Origin: Aphelocoma coerulescens
Taxonomy: Eukaryota > Chordata > Aves > Passeriformes > Corvidae
Assembly: GCF_041296385.1 (NCBI RefSeq)
Contig: NC_091017.1
Coordinates: 49,660,214 to 49,724,213, forward strand
Direction of reading: 5' to 3'
Length of the DNA: 64,000 nucleotides
Made by a program: the position numbers and the translations under genes
Part shown: in pieces, positions 1 through 12,634 of the stretch
Numbering within the stretch: the stretch's first letter is position 1
How the letters are laid out: every line of letters starts with the position of its first letter
The notes under the pieces: model-generated
What the model was told of the DNA's origin: nothing
The model's input: only the letters and a program-made list of their open reading frames with translations
The model's database searches: none

Positions 1-1744
1 ATTTATTTACATGTGAAGCTCCCAGGAAAGTTGATGGGAAACCACCCACAGACCAAGGAAAGTCTGTGAGTCTAAATAAAATTACATTTTATACAGTATG
101 AAAACTCGAGTACTGCAATAATTTGTACTTTTATTTATTCCACTGGTTAGCTTAACATAGGTGCTGGGGTGGATCCCTCCCTAGTGGTGAAAAGAAGTTC
201 CATCATCTGTTTATGAGAAATGGAAAAAGAGGTAATATATTTCAAAATATGGAACAGGGCTGCATTCATTAGAACTGTAAAACCAGCTCCAATCAGTCTA
301 CAATTAATTAGGATGTTCTGCACTCAAATAATTCCTTAGAAAAGTATTGGCCTAGGTCAGTATTGACTTAAAGCGCATTAACTTCATACACTGATTTTAA
401 AGGAGCTATGGTGGTGTAGAGCAGGCAGGAAATTGGTTTGCTGCTGTGACATTAGGAGTCACAGCCTAGAGCCAAATCAGCATTTAATCAGCTAAACCAT
501 AACTCTCATGCAGCTTAGGCAGCTCAGCTCTTTCAGACTGATCCTCAAAGCCTCTGTCTGGCTGCTTAGATGTGCCAGTAGAGTTACTTTTGGTCAGTAA
601 CATTAGTTAGCTCCCTAAAATCTAAATGTATGTAAACAGCAATTTTAAAGCCAGACATACATTTACTTATTAATCTTAAACCTAAAGACATGAAATCAAT
701 TTGCAAATGTGAACTAGACACATTTTCATTTGAAGATGTTGAGTCTTTTTGTGGATCAACAATATTTTTAATGGAGTACAAAATTATGAAAGGTGCTTCA
801 TAATGCAGTATTCAAATGAAACAGATGTCCATTTACACCAACAGGAAATTTGGCTCATATTGAAACTTCGAGTGACCCATTTTTTTTTGGTTCAAGTAAG
901 TTCTATTTACACCTTAAGGGTTTGCTGGACATCATTGATCTCCATGAAATCCCAGCCAACAGATATTAAAAGAAGTTCAAGAAATAATGCCCAAAGCAAG
1001 TAATTAAAAGAAACACACAATGCTCAAACAATGTACTTGTCCTTTGTTTTTCTAAGGAAGGACAAGTTGTTAACAGTGAGAGAATTCCCTGATAAAGTCA
1101 ATCCAGAATAGTAACTTGAGAATCTCACCTCTACCACATCCTCAATTTATACAACCATATTGCCAAGTAGAAGAGGGAATGTTTTCCCTTGCCTTAGCCA
1201 GTTATAAAATTATGCAAACAGATATACCAAGAAGGAACAATTTTTAATCCCCTGGCTTTGCATCATTATGGACCTCTAAATTGATATGAAAATCAGGTTA
1301 ATTGCCTTCTGTCCTGGACAGACTGCCACAAGTCTCCTTCTGACGTGCATGTAGGTATTGCAAGAAGGATGTGTCTACAAACAACAGTAGCTGCAGGGTG
1401 TATTGGCAGCCTATAATTTTTGGGTGTAAATTGAGAGTTAGAGGACTTCTGTGGATGCCAAGCTCTCCTTTTATCCTATATGCAAGTTTGGCCTGCATAA
1501 AAGTGGGTATTCATCCACTTTTTACTCCACGGTAGTGAGATGGCAAGTTTATGGCATCCATGTTTTGTCCTCTGTAGGGTACTCTTGATTTTCTTTACCT
1601 TTCACCTCTCTGTAAAGTGCTGTTGTGACAGCTGACTTGAAGTGTTTTGACATTGTTCCTACCTATTCTTCAGGTGTTTCCCCTAAAGCTTTGCAGTCTC
1701 ATTTCCCCCCTTTCTATGTTTAACACTGCCCCTTTTCAATTTAA

Positions 1745-1788
1745 TTTTTGTCTCCTTGTGGTATTTTTGTCTCCTTGTGGTATTTTTG
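1745..1788. repeat. 19-bp tandem duplication, about 2.3 copies
   Basis: Two identical 19-bp units, TTTTTGTCTCCTTGTGGTA, lie at 1745-1763 and 1764-1782. The first six bases of a third unit follow. The exact identity suggests a recent slippage or duplication event in non-coding DNA. Confidence 0.9.
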
Positions 1789-1860
1789 CATGTAGATTAT
1801 AATTCCAAGTCAGATGTGCATTGAGGGAAGCAGGATTGAGGGAGTCCATACGACACCATT

Positions 1861-1880
1861 ACAATACAGTACAATACAGG
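1861..1880. repeat. 10-bp tandem duplication, 2 copies
   Basis: Two adjacent 10-bp units, ACAATACAGT and ACAATACAGG, differ at the last base only. This is a small local duplication with no evident function. Confidence 0.75.
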
Positions 1881-2551
1881 CAATTCAGAGTACAAGGAAA
1901 TCCATGCTACAGCACAATATTTATATCTCTGAATTTGACACTGTGTATTTAAAGTTGCTGAGACTGTCTTCTTATTGGAACTCAACATCAGCTAAACAGC
2001 CAGGTTGTAAAATACTCATTTTTCATTCATATCTGCACTAATGAAATGGAAAGAGAGGCTTTCAAAGAACTGAGAAATCATACCTTGAAAAACAATTTAT
2101 TTTGAAGCAAATGTACATACAGGGGATAAAGAAAGTGGAGATATATTTTTGCTGCTAATGCTGAATGAATGAACAAATTCAACAGGACTGCAAACACAGC
2201 CTGTTAGGTGTGTTCTCTATAATAAAATTGCAGGGAGATATTTCACATTCTATTTCATGGCTTCAAATTACTTAATTTTACCATTAGGTCTATAACCTTG
2301 CACTAAGAGTAACTGATGATTCATAAAAATCTCTTAAAAGAAATAATCCTGGAAACTTGTTATATTAGATGGTTTTCAAGGCTTTCCTCCAGCTATTAAT
2401 TGTTATGTAGTTCAACAATATATGTGATTTGTCACCACATTTAATTACATTAATTATATATAATTATTTTGATAAAAGACTTGCCTTTTTCATTACCCAG
2501 CAAAGAAATAACTCGATCTAATAACAACTGTAAGTGAAAGGCAATGACTTC

Positions 2552-2628
2552 AAAGAAAAAGAGGAAAAAGACAAGGGAATTTAGGAAGAAAGTGATAAGG
2601 AAGAAGGGAGGGGAAAAGAAAGAAAAAA
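2552..2628 (+). repeat. Polypurine (GA-rich) low-complexity tract
   Basis: About 75 bases are almost entirely A and G on the plus strand, built of irregular GAAAA, GGAAGAA and GGGAGGGG blocks with few pyrimidine interruptions. Such tracts are common low-complexity DNA, and no regulatory role is shown. Confidence 0.7.
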
Positions 2629-2717
2629 TACAAGGATAAATAATTAGATCTTGTTTTTCTTTACTTTTATAGTTGTCTTCTTTGTTTAATCATATTTTAT
2701 TTGTAGATAACAACAAT

Positions 2718-2845
2718 TCATAGAATCATAGAATCATTTATGTTGGCAAACACCTTTAAGATCATAGAGTCTATCTGTAAACATACCATTGACAAATCCA
2801 TCCCTAAAACATGTCCCTTAAGTGCCAATTGTTGGCATATCACAT
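2718..2845 (-). mobile_element. CR1 LINE, 3'-end fragment
   Basis: Two exact copies of the 8-bp CR1 tail unit TCATAGAA (2718-2725 and 2726-2733) are followed by a TTGGCAAACACCTTTAAGAT segment. That corresponds to the reverse complement of the CR1 3' UTR. CR1 is the dominant non-LTR retrotransposon of birds and is usually 5'-truncated, as here. The copy is diverged. Similarity fades after about 2845, though a possible extension ('CCAGGCTGAGTCAAC') appears near 2911-2925. The element reads on the minus strand because its 3' tail is at the left. Confidence 0.85.
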
Positions 2846-5800
2846 ATCATTGCTTGAAGACATTCTGCATCCTATGGACAACATTGATAATGCCTCTTCA
2901 TAGATGAACTCCAGGCTGAGTCAACTGGGAAGACTATTGATGTTCATCTTCTCTGAATTTAAGATACCCAGTTAGCATCAAAGTAAGGCAAATAGATAAA
3001 TAATGTTATTAGACACATATCAAAATTTTTTCTATTCTCAGACATTTTTACTGCAGTTCCAGAGGAAATATGTCACTACAGATTTGTAAGCACTAGAGAG
3101 ACAGATTTTTTCAGAGAACCATTTGAATGCACTTTTAGCACCAATATTTACCAAGAAGTACCTCATGACTTGACAGAGTGTGTATAATGGAAATGGCTTA
3201 TATGTTTGTGACTCAGGAAGATGAGTCATGTGATAAGATAATTATTGCTTTCCAGTAATGATGCAACACCAAATTGTTCTGACATGTATATTTTGGGTCT
3301 TCAGGCTATCAAGTACGCAGCTGAATGTAATTCCTGCCTTTCCCTGCAGCTCTTTGGTTTTCCCTTAGACCACTATCAAAATTAGATGTTCGGGGTTTTT
3401 TTTAAGATGGAAGTATGTGTGTAAATATTTTCTTCATTTTTATTTGTACCTTTTAAATTTTTAACAAAATGATGCAGTTTAATGATAAAACTCTTGGTAA
3501 CAACTTTCTAACAGCAATTTTTACATTTACAGTAATATAGAGTATGTTTAAAACACATTTTTATGGTGCAGATGAGATACATGACAAATTGGTATAAGTT
3601 AGTTGGAAATGTGGTTTCCTGAGGAGGAAGAGGTGCTTTTACATTTGAAATTCAGGAAAAAGGTAAAGATTATATTCTTGTAATGTGGTTAACTACACTG
3701 AGGTCTCCAAGACCTACCTCTTCATGAAGCAGAGAGTTTAGACATTGTGGTCATGTATAAGGAATGAACCTGTTTCTTTGAAACCTGGCAGTCTGTCCTC
3801 TCAGTCCTGTTGATCTAGGCCTAGGACAGTATGAAACCTTATTTTTCATAATCTCTTTCCTTCCTTTTTGGATTTGATAAAGGGAGCCTGAAAATTTGCC
3901 ATGACACTCAGTGATAAGCTGAAACCTTGCAAGAAATAGCAATAGGCATAGCTGCCTATTGTACAGGCCTACTACACGCCTAAACATTTGGCAGAGAGAG
4001 AAGTAAGCTCCTAACAAAAGCTCTTTGCATTGTTCTTCCAAGTGACTGCTTCTCATGATGGCTTTTACAGGTTTTGGCAGTCATGCAGTAAGTAACATGC
4101 ATCATTCATCGCTGCCTGAAGTCTAGGCTATAGACATTTTGAAAAAGATCAGAAGGGAAAGAATAATGCAAGGAGAGAACCTCTAGTTCTGTGTCAAAAG
4201 CTTGTTTTGCTGCTACACAACCTTGCCACAGTGGGTGAATGAAAATTTTGTAATCACATTTAACAGCAGCATTTGCTGGTAACCAACGGGAAATGCTGAG
4301 AAGTCTAAGGAAGTGCATTCGACACGACACTGTTGTGAGATGTCTGGGAACTTGGAGCATTATCTGGTAGTGGGTAGGTAACAGCTACTAAACCCATGCA
4401 GCTTGGGTGATTGGATCCCCTGAACTCCTGGGATGTTCAACCTGCCTCAACTGCAAACACCCAGAGGGAAGTAATCCTAGATGCTTAAAAGCCACATTGT
4501 CACAGGGGGTTTCCCTAAGACGGTGTGATGCTGAAATTAGTCTCACAGAATAAATCATCCTTAATATCATGGCTGCAGTGGAAGTTTTCATGGGGAACCA
4601 ACACGACTTACCTCTTTTCCTTGACACTACTGGCATTTCACTGCTGCTACGTCCATGGTTTATGTAATTTTTTGTTGTTTTCTCAGTACTCACGGAGCTA
4701 AGATTAAAGACAGAACATCATAGGCTTACAGCAGTTTACACATAAGAATAGAAACAATATTTGAAATTTCAATTTTTTTTCCTGGCTCTTACCTGCATTT
4801 TAAGTTGGCAGAGGTTCTTCTGTAAAAAATTGCTTCTGACTTAATATGGACAATACATGTGGTCCTTCCATTACCACTGACAGTGTTTTCAAGTCTTCAC
4901 TTTCAGTGACTCTATTATTCCTATCTTAAGCAAAAAAAATTTCAAGAACTACAAAAGAATTTGATGTGCTATTAGAGATATAGTTGTTAATCAGGACACC
5001 TCCTTGGAATACTGAAATTCAGTGCTGAAGCCAATGGCAGTAGATCCAAAAGGTCTTGAACAGCACAATGCTTAACTCAGGGCTTTGTGAACAAGTGTGG
5101 AAGCCAACTTTGAGCCCTGACTGAAAGATCTAATAGATAATAATGAGAAAACATTAAAATTGATGAAGTTAGAAAAAGAAAATTACAGTGTTTCTCTTCT
5201 CATTGGATGCTGCTGTAGTTGCTCCAGAAGAGTAGATAAGAAGGAAGTCTGAAAAGAGTGTTTCATATTGTAATAATAATTCTATTTCTGTGAGATTTTC
5301 ATCATACCAAAGCTGAAAACATATAGTAATTTTCCACCTGTGTTTGAGAATTTGAAACATATCATTGAAAATTTGGTTTGGGAATTCATACCTTTTCTTT
5401 TTTGTTTGTTTGGGTTTTTTATGCTCTTTTTTTGCTTAACAGAGGTGGTAAAATATTTATAACAATTGGTCTCAGAATAATAATAATAGATTTGCAATTA
5501 AGCCCTCTTTTACTTAATGCTATTCTGTCCCTTTATGTTATTAGTATTAGTGAAACTTAGTTGTATTTAATGATGTCATATTAATAGTTTAAAAATTCGG
5601 AAGGAAAATTGCTCAAATAGAAGTGAATTTTTTTGGAGATGCCTTAAGGTCAAAGACTGATATCTGTCACCTTTTCCTATTTCAACAACTGAGTTAAGAG
5701 CTGGAATACTCCCAATATTTGTGCTCGTTCAATACTATGTTACCACTAAATATAAGCTTATGAAGGTATAAGACACCCATCATCCTTCCATCTATGTTTT

Positions 5801-7591
5801 TAAAAGAATTGCTTCTCAAGCAGAAAGACACTTTCAAATATTACTGGGTTTGTCCTGACTGATACCTTTGGAAAGAAAGTACCTAATACCTAAGACTAAT
5901 ATTAAAGCTCTGCAACAACCACTGACAACTTATAACTGTAGAGAGGGATAATTCCTTTACACCAGCTATAGGACGTTTTAATCCACTATATCCTAAAAAA
6001 ATCTCTCTTGCTCTCAAGAGCCAGTATTTCCTTGGTGCAGATTTGCTAGTTGTATTTTCTTTTCTTCTTTAGGCAACGTGCCTGGGAGCCTTCTGCACTG
6101 AACTCTTGTCTATGTCTCTGGCCATTCCTGCCAGATAACCAGCAGGGCCAGGGATAGGAGAAAAGGCAATTCTGCATTCTTCTGGTCATGCTTCTGTAGG
6201 CATGTTTTTGTCTACTGCCACAAATTAGAACCACATCAAGCATACCTTCTTTTACAGCTTCCTGGAAAGTATGGTGCACTGTGGTGGTATTCAGGAGCAA
6301 CAACTGTCCAGCACAATATTCTTTTCATATTGTCTTCTCTCAAATACTGCTTTTTTTTGCAGGATCCACGTCAGATAGTTTTAGAGGTGGCTATGTAGGC
6401 TTTACTGTGATCAGCACCCACAACTGCCTCATGGATAGAAACCTGTTTGTGCTGCAAAGTGGTATGATTATAGATTAGTTACACCTTCCTTTCAAGTTCC
6501 TAAAACCACCTCTCATTTCCCTTAACTTGTAGATATCAAGCCTTTTGTGTTTCATCATCCTGTGGTAAACATATTTGCACTAGTTTTCCCTCACTAGTGC
6601 AGATGGCAGTGGCATAATGTTCATCCCATACTGACACCCAGTGTCACTGGCAGGATTTTATAACATATGCTTTAGTTATATCACCAGATTTGCTGTTGTG
6701 GTTACTTTGAACTTGGTAAATCACAGTTAGTTCAGCTTTGTCTATCATGCTGCAAAATGCTCCAGTAAATACAGAAACAGTCAGGCCTTGTGCTGCTGTA
6801 TCTTGCATATCACTCACTCTTACCCAATATGCAAATTGTATTTTTATGCAGCATTTTTGGTGAATAATGAAAAATCTTTTACCAAAAACATCACATGCCA
6901 AGTCAGTTCGTAGGTGCTTACCCTTCTTCTCTGAGCTCACAAAGGCTCATTACAGCTTTCAAGTTTCTACGAAAAGGTGGATTTTCCTTAGTCATTCTGC
7001 TAATTTCTTTCTTTTGTAAATTAAATGAATATATTTCTGCAACAGAGCCTCTTCCAGTAGTCACATGACATAGATTAGCAACAGTGTCTGCACTAGCACT
7101 CAAAAAAGAGAGTTTTTAAATGTGTAACAACTTGCATTTCTGAGTCTTCAAAACAGTACTGTGGAAGTTATCCACTTTTCTGATTGGAGTCAAGAGTGGA
7201 AACCTTAAATCCAGCAGAAGAAAGACACTCCCCTTTTGTCTTATACCTCAGCTAAATTGCTCAGCAGACAAACACATTTATTTTCCTTCCCACATAGTAG
7301 GTACATAAATACACAAGCCTTCCACCTACCTAGACAGAACCTCAATCACTGAGCTTTTCTGAGTCCATCTGGTTGAGTGGCAGATGGCAAACTGCGTGTT
7401 TAATCTTTCAGATTGACATTGAGCCCCCCCCCAAGATTTGAGCTCCTCAAGATTTGAATCAAAATGCAATGTTTTTTATTTGTTTATCAGTAGCTGTAGC
7501 TGGAAAGTTATGATTAAGCAATTGCATTTGAGCATTGTATGCTTGGATAATCTTTTGTTTTAAGGAAAAATGAAGACTATCCCAAGATGAA
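2846..7591. other. Gene-free region with weak exon-like segments
   Basis: No gene can be supported. On the minus strand there are several open stretches of 80-100 codons (3751-4056, 4106-4360, 4388-4693, 6046-6303, 6644-6940 and 6918-7103). Some lie next to good splice consensus, but none is recognisable as a protein family, and the frames do not join into a coherent transcript. See the findings for the best of these. Confidence 0.6.
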
Positions 7592-8024
7592 TGGTTTGTC
7601 TGGATGTGAGCCACCAGGAGAGAAGTCAGAAGAACTGAGCAGTAACTAGGGGGAAGGTAATTCTGGCAGTGGGCAATTGTGACCACTGACTCATTAACCA
7701 CCTACTCAGAACAGGCCCCAGACTCAAATGGGGAGAACTGTGCCTATGGACGAATTAGCATGAGAAGTGAGAGATATAACTAGCAAATAGGGGTTTGAGT
7801 ACTAATTAATAGAAAAGTATGCAATTTGTAACCAATGAATGCTGATGCTTTTGTTTGTTAAAATGTATAAATAGTGTAAAGTTTTGATGGCTGGTGAGCC
7901 AGCCCTTTGGGGGTTCCCACCCACTTCCTACTTTGTGCAAACTAGAATACAATACAGAAGTAGTTTGCCTCACTCTGTGAATTGGTGCTGTGCACTGGGT
8001 AAAAAGCCTGTGCTCAGGACAACA
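7592..8024 (+). mobile_element. Solo LTR of an endogenous retrovirus (ERVL-like)
   Basis: About 433 bp begin with TG (7592) and end with CA (8023-8024). The element contains a CCAAT box (7832-7836), a TATAAATA box about 30 bp downstream (7866-7873) and a degenerate poly(A) region before the 3' end. The order of these signals sets the plus orientation. The same 7 bases, AGATGAA, lie immediately before the TG (7585-7591) and after the CA (8025-8031). They are a candidate target-site duplication, though longer than the 4-6 bp usual for retroviruses. I recall similar sequence from songbird ERVL LTRs; that family call is from memory. No internal retroviral sequence flanks it, so it is a solo LTR left by recombination. 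Confidence 0.65.
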
Positions 8025-8033
8025 AGATGAACA

Positions 8034-8069
8034 TTGGATCCAATTGGATCTATATTGGATACACTGGAT
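8034..8069. repeat. Four imperfect repeats of TTGGAT, period about 10 bp
   Basis: TTGGAT occurs at 8034-8039, 8044-8049 and 8055-8060, with CTGGAT at 8064-8069. The spacing is 10, 11 and 9 bases. The array starts just beyond the 3' edge of the 7592-8024 LTR and its flanking repeat. Confidence 0.6.
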
Positions 8070-11000
8070 TTATATATCTGTCTTATATTATTATACTGTA
8101 ATTCTAGAAGTCATTTCCTTTAGCCTCTCATTATACTGTTGAAATAAGTCCAAACTTTCTACTGACTGTTCTGGAAGTTCAGTACTCAGTCTGATTAAAC
8201 AGCTGGATATGTTTATTTCCCCTTGATTTATTTATATATTTAAGCAGAAAAATATTAATAAACAAACAAATTAATATGTTGAAAACAAGTTATACTAATA
8301 TCTAAATATATAATTTAATTTACAAAATGAAATTCATAATGGAAAATGCAAATAACAACACTGTTTACAACCCTGTATTCACTTTTTTATTATTACCATA
8401 AAATATGGTAATTGGGTGTGTGTTTTTCTGAATGTATTTTTGGGAAAAATGTGTTAATTACTATGCTGGAATTTAATTTTTGACTTTTGTCTCTTTCCCA
8501 GAACATACAATTAGAAAGTTTTGAAATGTCTTATTGTAGTTCCTGCCTCAATATGTCATTGGTTTGTCATTCATGCATAGATCTTTTAGCTTGTAATATG
8601 ACAAAGTCCTCAGGAATCTTTCTCTTTCTGATATTTTATGAAAGTTTTTACAATATTTTCCTTTCTCCTCTACTGTGACATTAATCTATGGAGTTATGTC
8701 AATATAAAAGTACAGGTAATGTGCCTGAATGTTATACTTAACGAAGGAATGAATCAGTAGAGATTAAAGCATTAAAACATGTAGTTGTTGAATGTCATGT
8801 AGTGTGATTGAATAAGATGTAATCAACCCCAATTTTTTTTTACTTTTTCTATCACTTTTAGTATTGCATGAATTGAGTCTCCCACTGGAAAGGGAGAAGT
8901 GGAAAAGGAATTTCATTTAGAAAATACATACATTTTTTTAACACTGAGACATAATTTAAATCCACCTAGTTCTAAACACAGGCAAATGCTGAAAAGATTA
9001 CAGATTTAACAAGAAGGAAGTCAAAACAGAAGGGGAAAGTTGTGCTCTTTTTCTCACTGCAGCAGAAAAAATAATCTGTGATAAGGTCACTGAATCCTTA
9101 GTAGACTGTATGGTTCCTACAACAATTAATGCTCACTTTGTGTTGGCAAGCTTATCAATATTCACCTTGGTATACTACTTTTATTGGTGATTTAACTTTC
9201 AATGTTAAATTTAAGCAGTAAATTTTCTCTGGAATATTTTTGCTCCATGTGCATAGTTGGACTTAATTATGATATCTGGCAGCATTCTGGAGGGCTCACT
9301 GTGATGAAAAAAACCAAAATTTTATGGGATTTTTTCTTATATTTTTAAATACCTTAATGAGACAGGAGATTAGTAAACAAGATGAAGAAGGTTTATATTT
9401 AAATTAGCCATTTAAGGTCCTAGAGGCTTCCTTCTAGTTGTAGACTTACCTTGTACTTAGATGTGCAATATTTTGGATATTGTGCAATATTCACTTGAGC
9501 ACACCACTGGTGATATCAAAGTGATTTCCCTCCTGGTAGAGCCAGGAGGGAAGCCACCTAACAGGGCTCCAGCTACAGGTGCCTACTTGAAATGAAGGTA
9601 CAGGATCCTCCAGAACCTCTCTACACCTGCATGATGCCTATGAATGGCAAGTGACAATTTATAAGTATCACATCTGGTTAAGACATGAGGCAGACTTGAG
9701 GTCTTGGAACCACAGTATCAGTAAATTAAACCATGGTCCCTCACTCAGCTCTGGTCAGTTGGTAATGCAAAGGCTTCCATCAGCTGCTGTATTAGAGCTA
9801 GCACAGATTTTGATGTTCAAGATCAATAGGACCTATGGAACCTTTGGAATTTTTTTCACAAAAATGTTATGGAAAGAAAAGCAGTTACCCTCTCTTAAAA
9901 TGCAGGCTACCTGGATAATGCACCCTATCCGGGACACTGAAAATGAAAACCAGTACAAAGAGTGAGATGTTTTTGCAGACAAGCTTCATCATAAAATGGA
10001 GATGTAAGGAATATCCACAATATAAATCAATTGGCATAGATATCAAAACTTTTTAGATACCATGTCATTTGATGTCAGATATGGCAACTGTGCAGAGGAA
10101 GCAGTTACAAAGATTTACTTTCTTTCTACCTAATGTACTATACAAAAATCTGATGTTAGTGATGTTTTATTGACAGAGAAAACAGAGAAAAGGAAAGAAC
10201 AAAATTCTTTGACTGAATTTCAGGACCTGAAAGGCTGCATATATTTAGACTTGCAGGGTACTGAGTTGCCATGAATGTGTTTCACTGAACAACTTTGACA
10301 ACTGATATGACAAAAAGCTTATGCAGTGCTGCTTGTTGTAGGCCTATCTATTATCAACTCTCGTTTTCATGAGCTAAACTGATTTACAGAGTTCAAGCTT
10401 CTATCACTTATGAATAAATGGATATGAGAAGAACCATGCTGACAGCACTTTTCCTTAATAGACTATAAAAAGGGTGAATAGAGTACAATGTTGCCTAGTA
10501 AAATGATAAAACTCTTTCAGATTGGGTTAATTAACTATTTTTGTGATAGAAATAAATGGTCTTCAAGAAGACTTTCTTGGGTTCTGAGGATATATATGGA
10601 AATATTTATGATTTCTGTTACTTTTGTATACAGAAATCAATTGAAGGAGTTATAGACTCAAAAATATGTCTTTGGTATTCCTAATCTTGTTTGGAAATAC
10701 TCAGCCAAACTTTAATGAATAACAAATGCCTACCTTGCAATTAAACCCTACTCTGAGGTCATGTCATACCGTAAAAGATATAATTTAAAGACCAAGAAAG
10801 TCTCATTTGAAAGCTATAGAAACACAAATCTTCCAAATTTTGGTAATTCTCTACAAATGTGAAAACCATTTATTGTTATCAAATTCATAATTTTTCACTT
10901 GCAAATAGGATTGAAGAGGAAATTTGGACAGAATTAAGTGTAATAATCACACCTTCAGGAAAAAAATATTGGTCAGCATTTTGAAAAGACACAGGGAAAG

Positions 11001-12157
11001 GTGGAGATAGAAAGGAAAGATTACATCAGATGCCATCTGATCATTGCAACTTCTGCATCTAATCAGACCTCTGGATTGCATATACAAAGGTGCAGAAATA
11101 ACCCTCACACATCATCTTCTTTCCTCTGACACACAGGTATCATTTTTGCTTTATCTGAACTGAGAAAGATATTTTTGTTTTTTCTTTGCCTATCTCTGCT
11201 ATGTATGTTAAGATCTTTGAATAAAAATGCTTGTCACAAGAAAGGGAGTGAGCTGGCTTTCAATAGGACATGAGAAATACATGGCCTCTAGCTTTCTTAT
11301 AAAATTTTTTTACTAGTTCTTTCTGGATTTACAAGCGGGATTGGGCAAGAAATATTTTGATGGGGCACAAAGAGGTCAGAAAAAGTTATTTCTTTACCTT
11401 AGTATCTGAGAAAATATTGAAAGGCAGGAACAAAGCCAGATAACATGAGAAATATACAATATTTATATGGCACGATCGTCTGAAGTCATACATGTGAATG
11501 AACATCTGAACATGTTCAATTGCAGATATACAATCATAAACAGTGAAGGAAGTGTACCCAGGGTATTTTATAAAAAAATACTCTAATAAAATCAACTAGC
11601 AAAATCAAATCTCTGGTAGAAAGATTATCTGCAAGTCAATGATTCCATATCAGATTATGTGTCATTTTTTGTAGGAAGCTTTTATTCTAAAAATTTGTAA
11701 ACACTCCACACACATCATTGAATTTACCTTCTGACTAATGAGATAGGCAAGTACTAATTTAATTTACAGATTTGGAAATGGAGAAGCTAAGTGTCTCCCA
11801 ACATCATAAAATAAGTCTTGTTAACAGTGTAAAGAATAGAGGCTGCAACTTCTGACTTGTTTTCCCTGTTCTTTGAGTTTCAAACGGTGAACTTTCATTC
11901 ATCTCTCACTTGACTGCAAACAGCAAAAGGAAGGGACAATTACATGACTGGAGTTATGTAGCAGCTCACACTACGAGGTGCTGGAATAGTCTGTGGGTAT
12001 CCATGTTTAGTGAGCAGGCTGGATTTCAGCTGCCAGATGTAAAATCGTGTAACATGAAACCCTTTTTCATTGATCTGTATTGCCTTATGTAGTCTCTGTC
12101 TGATCTTAGAGTAACTAAGTCTTGAGTGGATGAAGTGCAAGTGTGAAAAATGTAGAA
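8070..12157. other. Gene-free AT-rich unique sequence
   Basis: No gene or interspersed repeat is recognised. The longest open frame (9651-9965, 104 codons) has no recognisable motif. A perfect 11-bp hairpin at 9526-9552 is listed separately. Confidence 0.65.
9526..9552. repeat. Perfect 11-bp inverted repeat (hairpin)
   Basis: TTCCCTCCTGG at 9526-9536 is exactly complementary to CCAGGAGGGAA at 9542-9552, with a 5-base loop, TAGAG. The stem is GC-rich against an AT-rich background. It has no T-run or gene beside it that would make it a terminator. Function is unknown. Confidence 0.85.
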
Positions 12158-12634
12158 CCATGGAATCACAAAATAGTTTGAGCTGGAAGGGAACTTTCAA
12201 GGTGATTTCATCCAAACTGCTTGGAATGAGGAGTGTAATCTTCAACTGCATCAGATTCCATTCAACCTGACTTTGAATGTTTCTGGTGACAGGGCATCTG
12301 CTGCCTCTCTGGAAAACTAATCTATTACTTCAAAACCCCCATTTTTTTAAAAAAATGCCTCCTTATATCCAGTCTGAATCTACCCTTAACTAGTTTAACA
12401 CCATTACCCCTTGTCCTATTTCAACTGGCCCTACTGAATGCTTGCCCCCATTACGTATCAGAGGGCTGCAATAAGGTCTTGGAGCCTTTTCTTCCCCAGG
12501 CTGAACAACTCCAGCTCTTTCCGCCTGTCTTCATAGGAGAGGTATTCCAGCCCTGTGATCATCTTTGTGGCCCTCATTGGGACCTGCTCCAACACAACCA
12601 TGTCTTTCCTGTGCTGAGAACTCCAGAGCTGGGT
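12158..12634 (-). mobile_element. CR1 LINE, 3' fragment (longest in the window)
   Basis: About 480 bp match the reverse complement of the CR1 3' region as I know it. A degenerate tail (GGAATCACAAAATAG) comes first, then AGCTGGAAGGGAAC. Next are the 'ACCCTTAACTAGTTTAACACC' type segment and 'CCCCAGGCTGAACAACTCCA', then 'TTGTGGCCCTCATTGGGACC' and a 'CAGAGCTGGG' end. It is 5'-truncated and diverged, with a poly-T/A interruption near 12343-12356. The 80-codon open frame at 12479-12721 partly overlaps it and is not a gene. Confidence 0.9.

Larger units (their letters stand above)
1..2717. other. Gene-free AT-rich unique sequence
   Basis: I see no gene here. Open frames do not exceed about 85 codons and none resembles a known family. 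The recognisable structure is two short tandem duplications (1745-1788 and 1861-1880) and a purine-rich stretch (2552-2628), listed separately. A GTAAGT-like donor near 895 has no convincing acceptor paired with it. Confidence 0.7.

Noticed and set aside
4612..4920. Two apparent consecutive minus-strand exons (4920-4793 and 4697-4612) separated by a 95-bp intron with good GT/AG signals
   Set aside because: No frame is completely open through the first segment: the best one meets a TAA just before the donor. Neighbouring candidates (5312-5187 and 5120-5000) do not join in a consistent phase. Good splice consensus is expected by chance in 64 kb.
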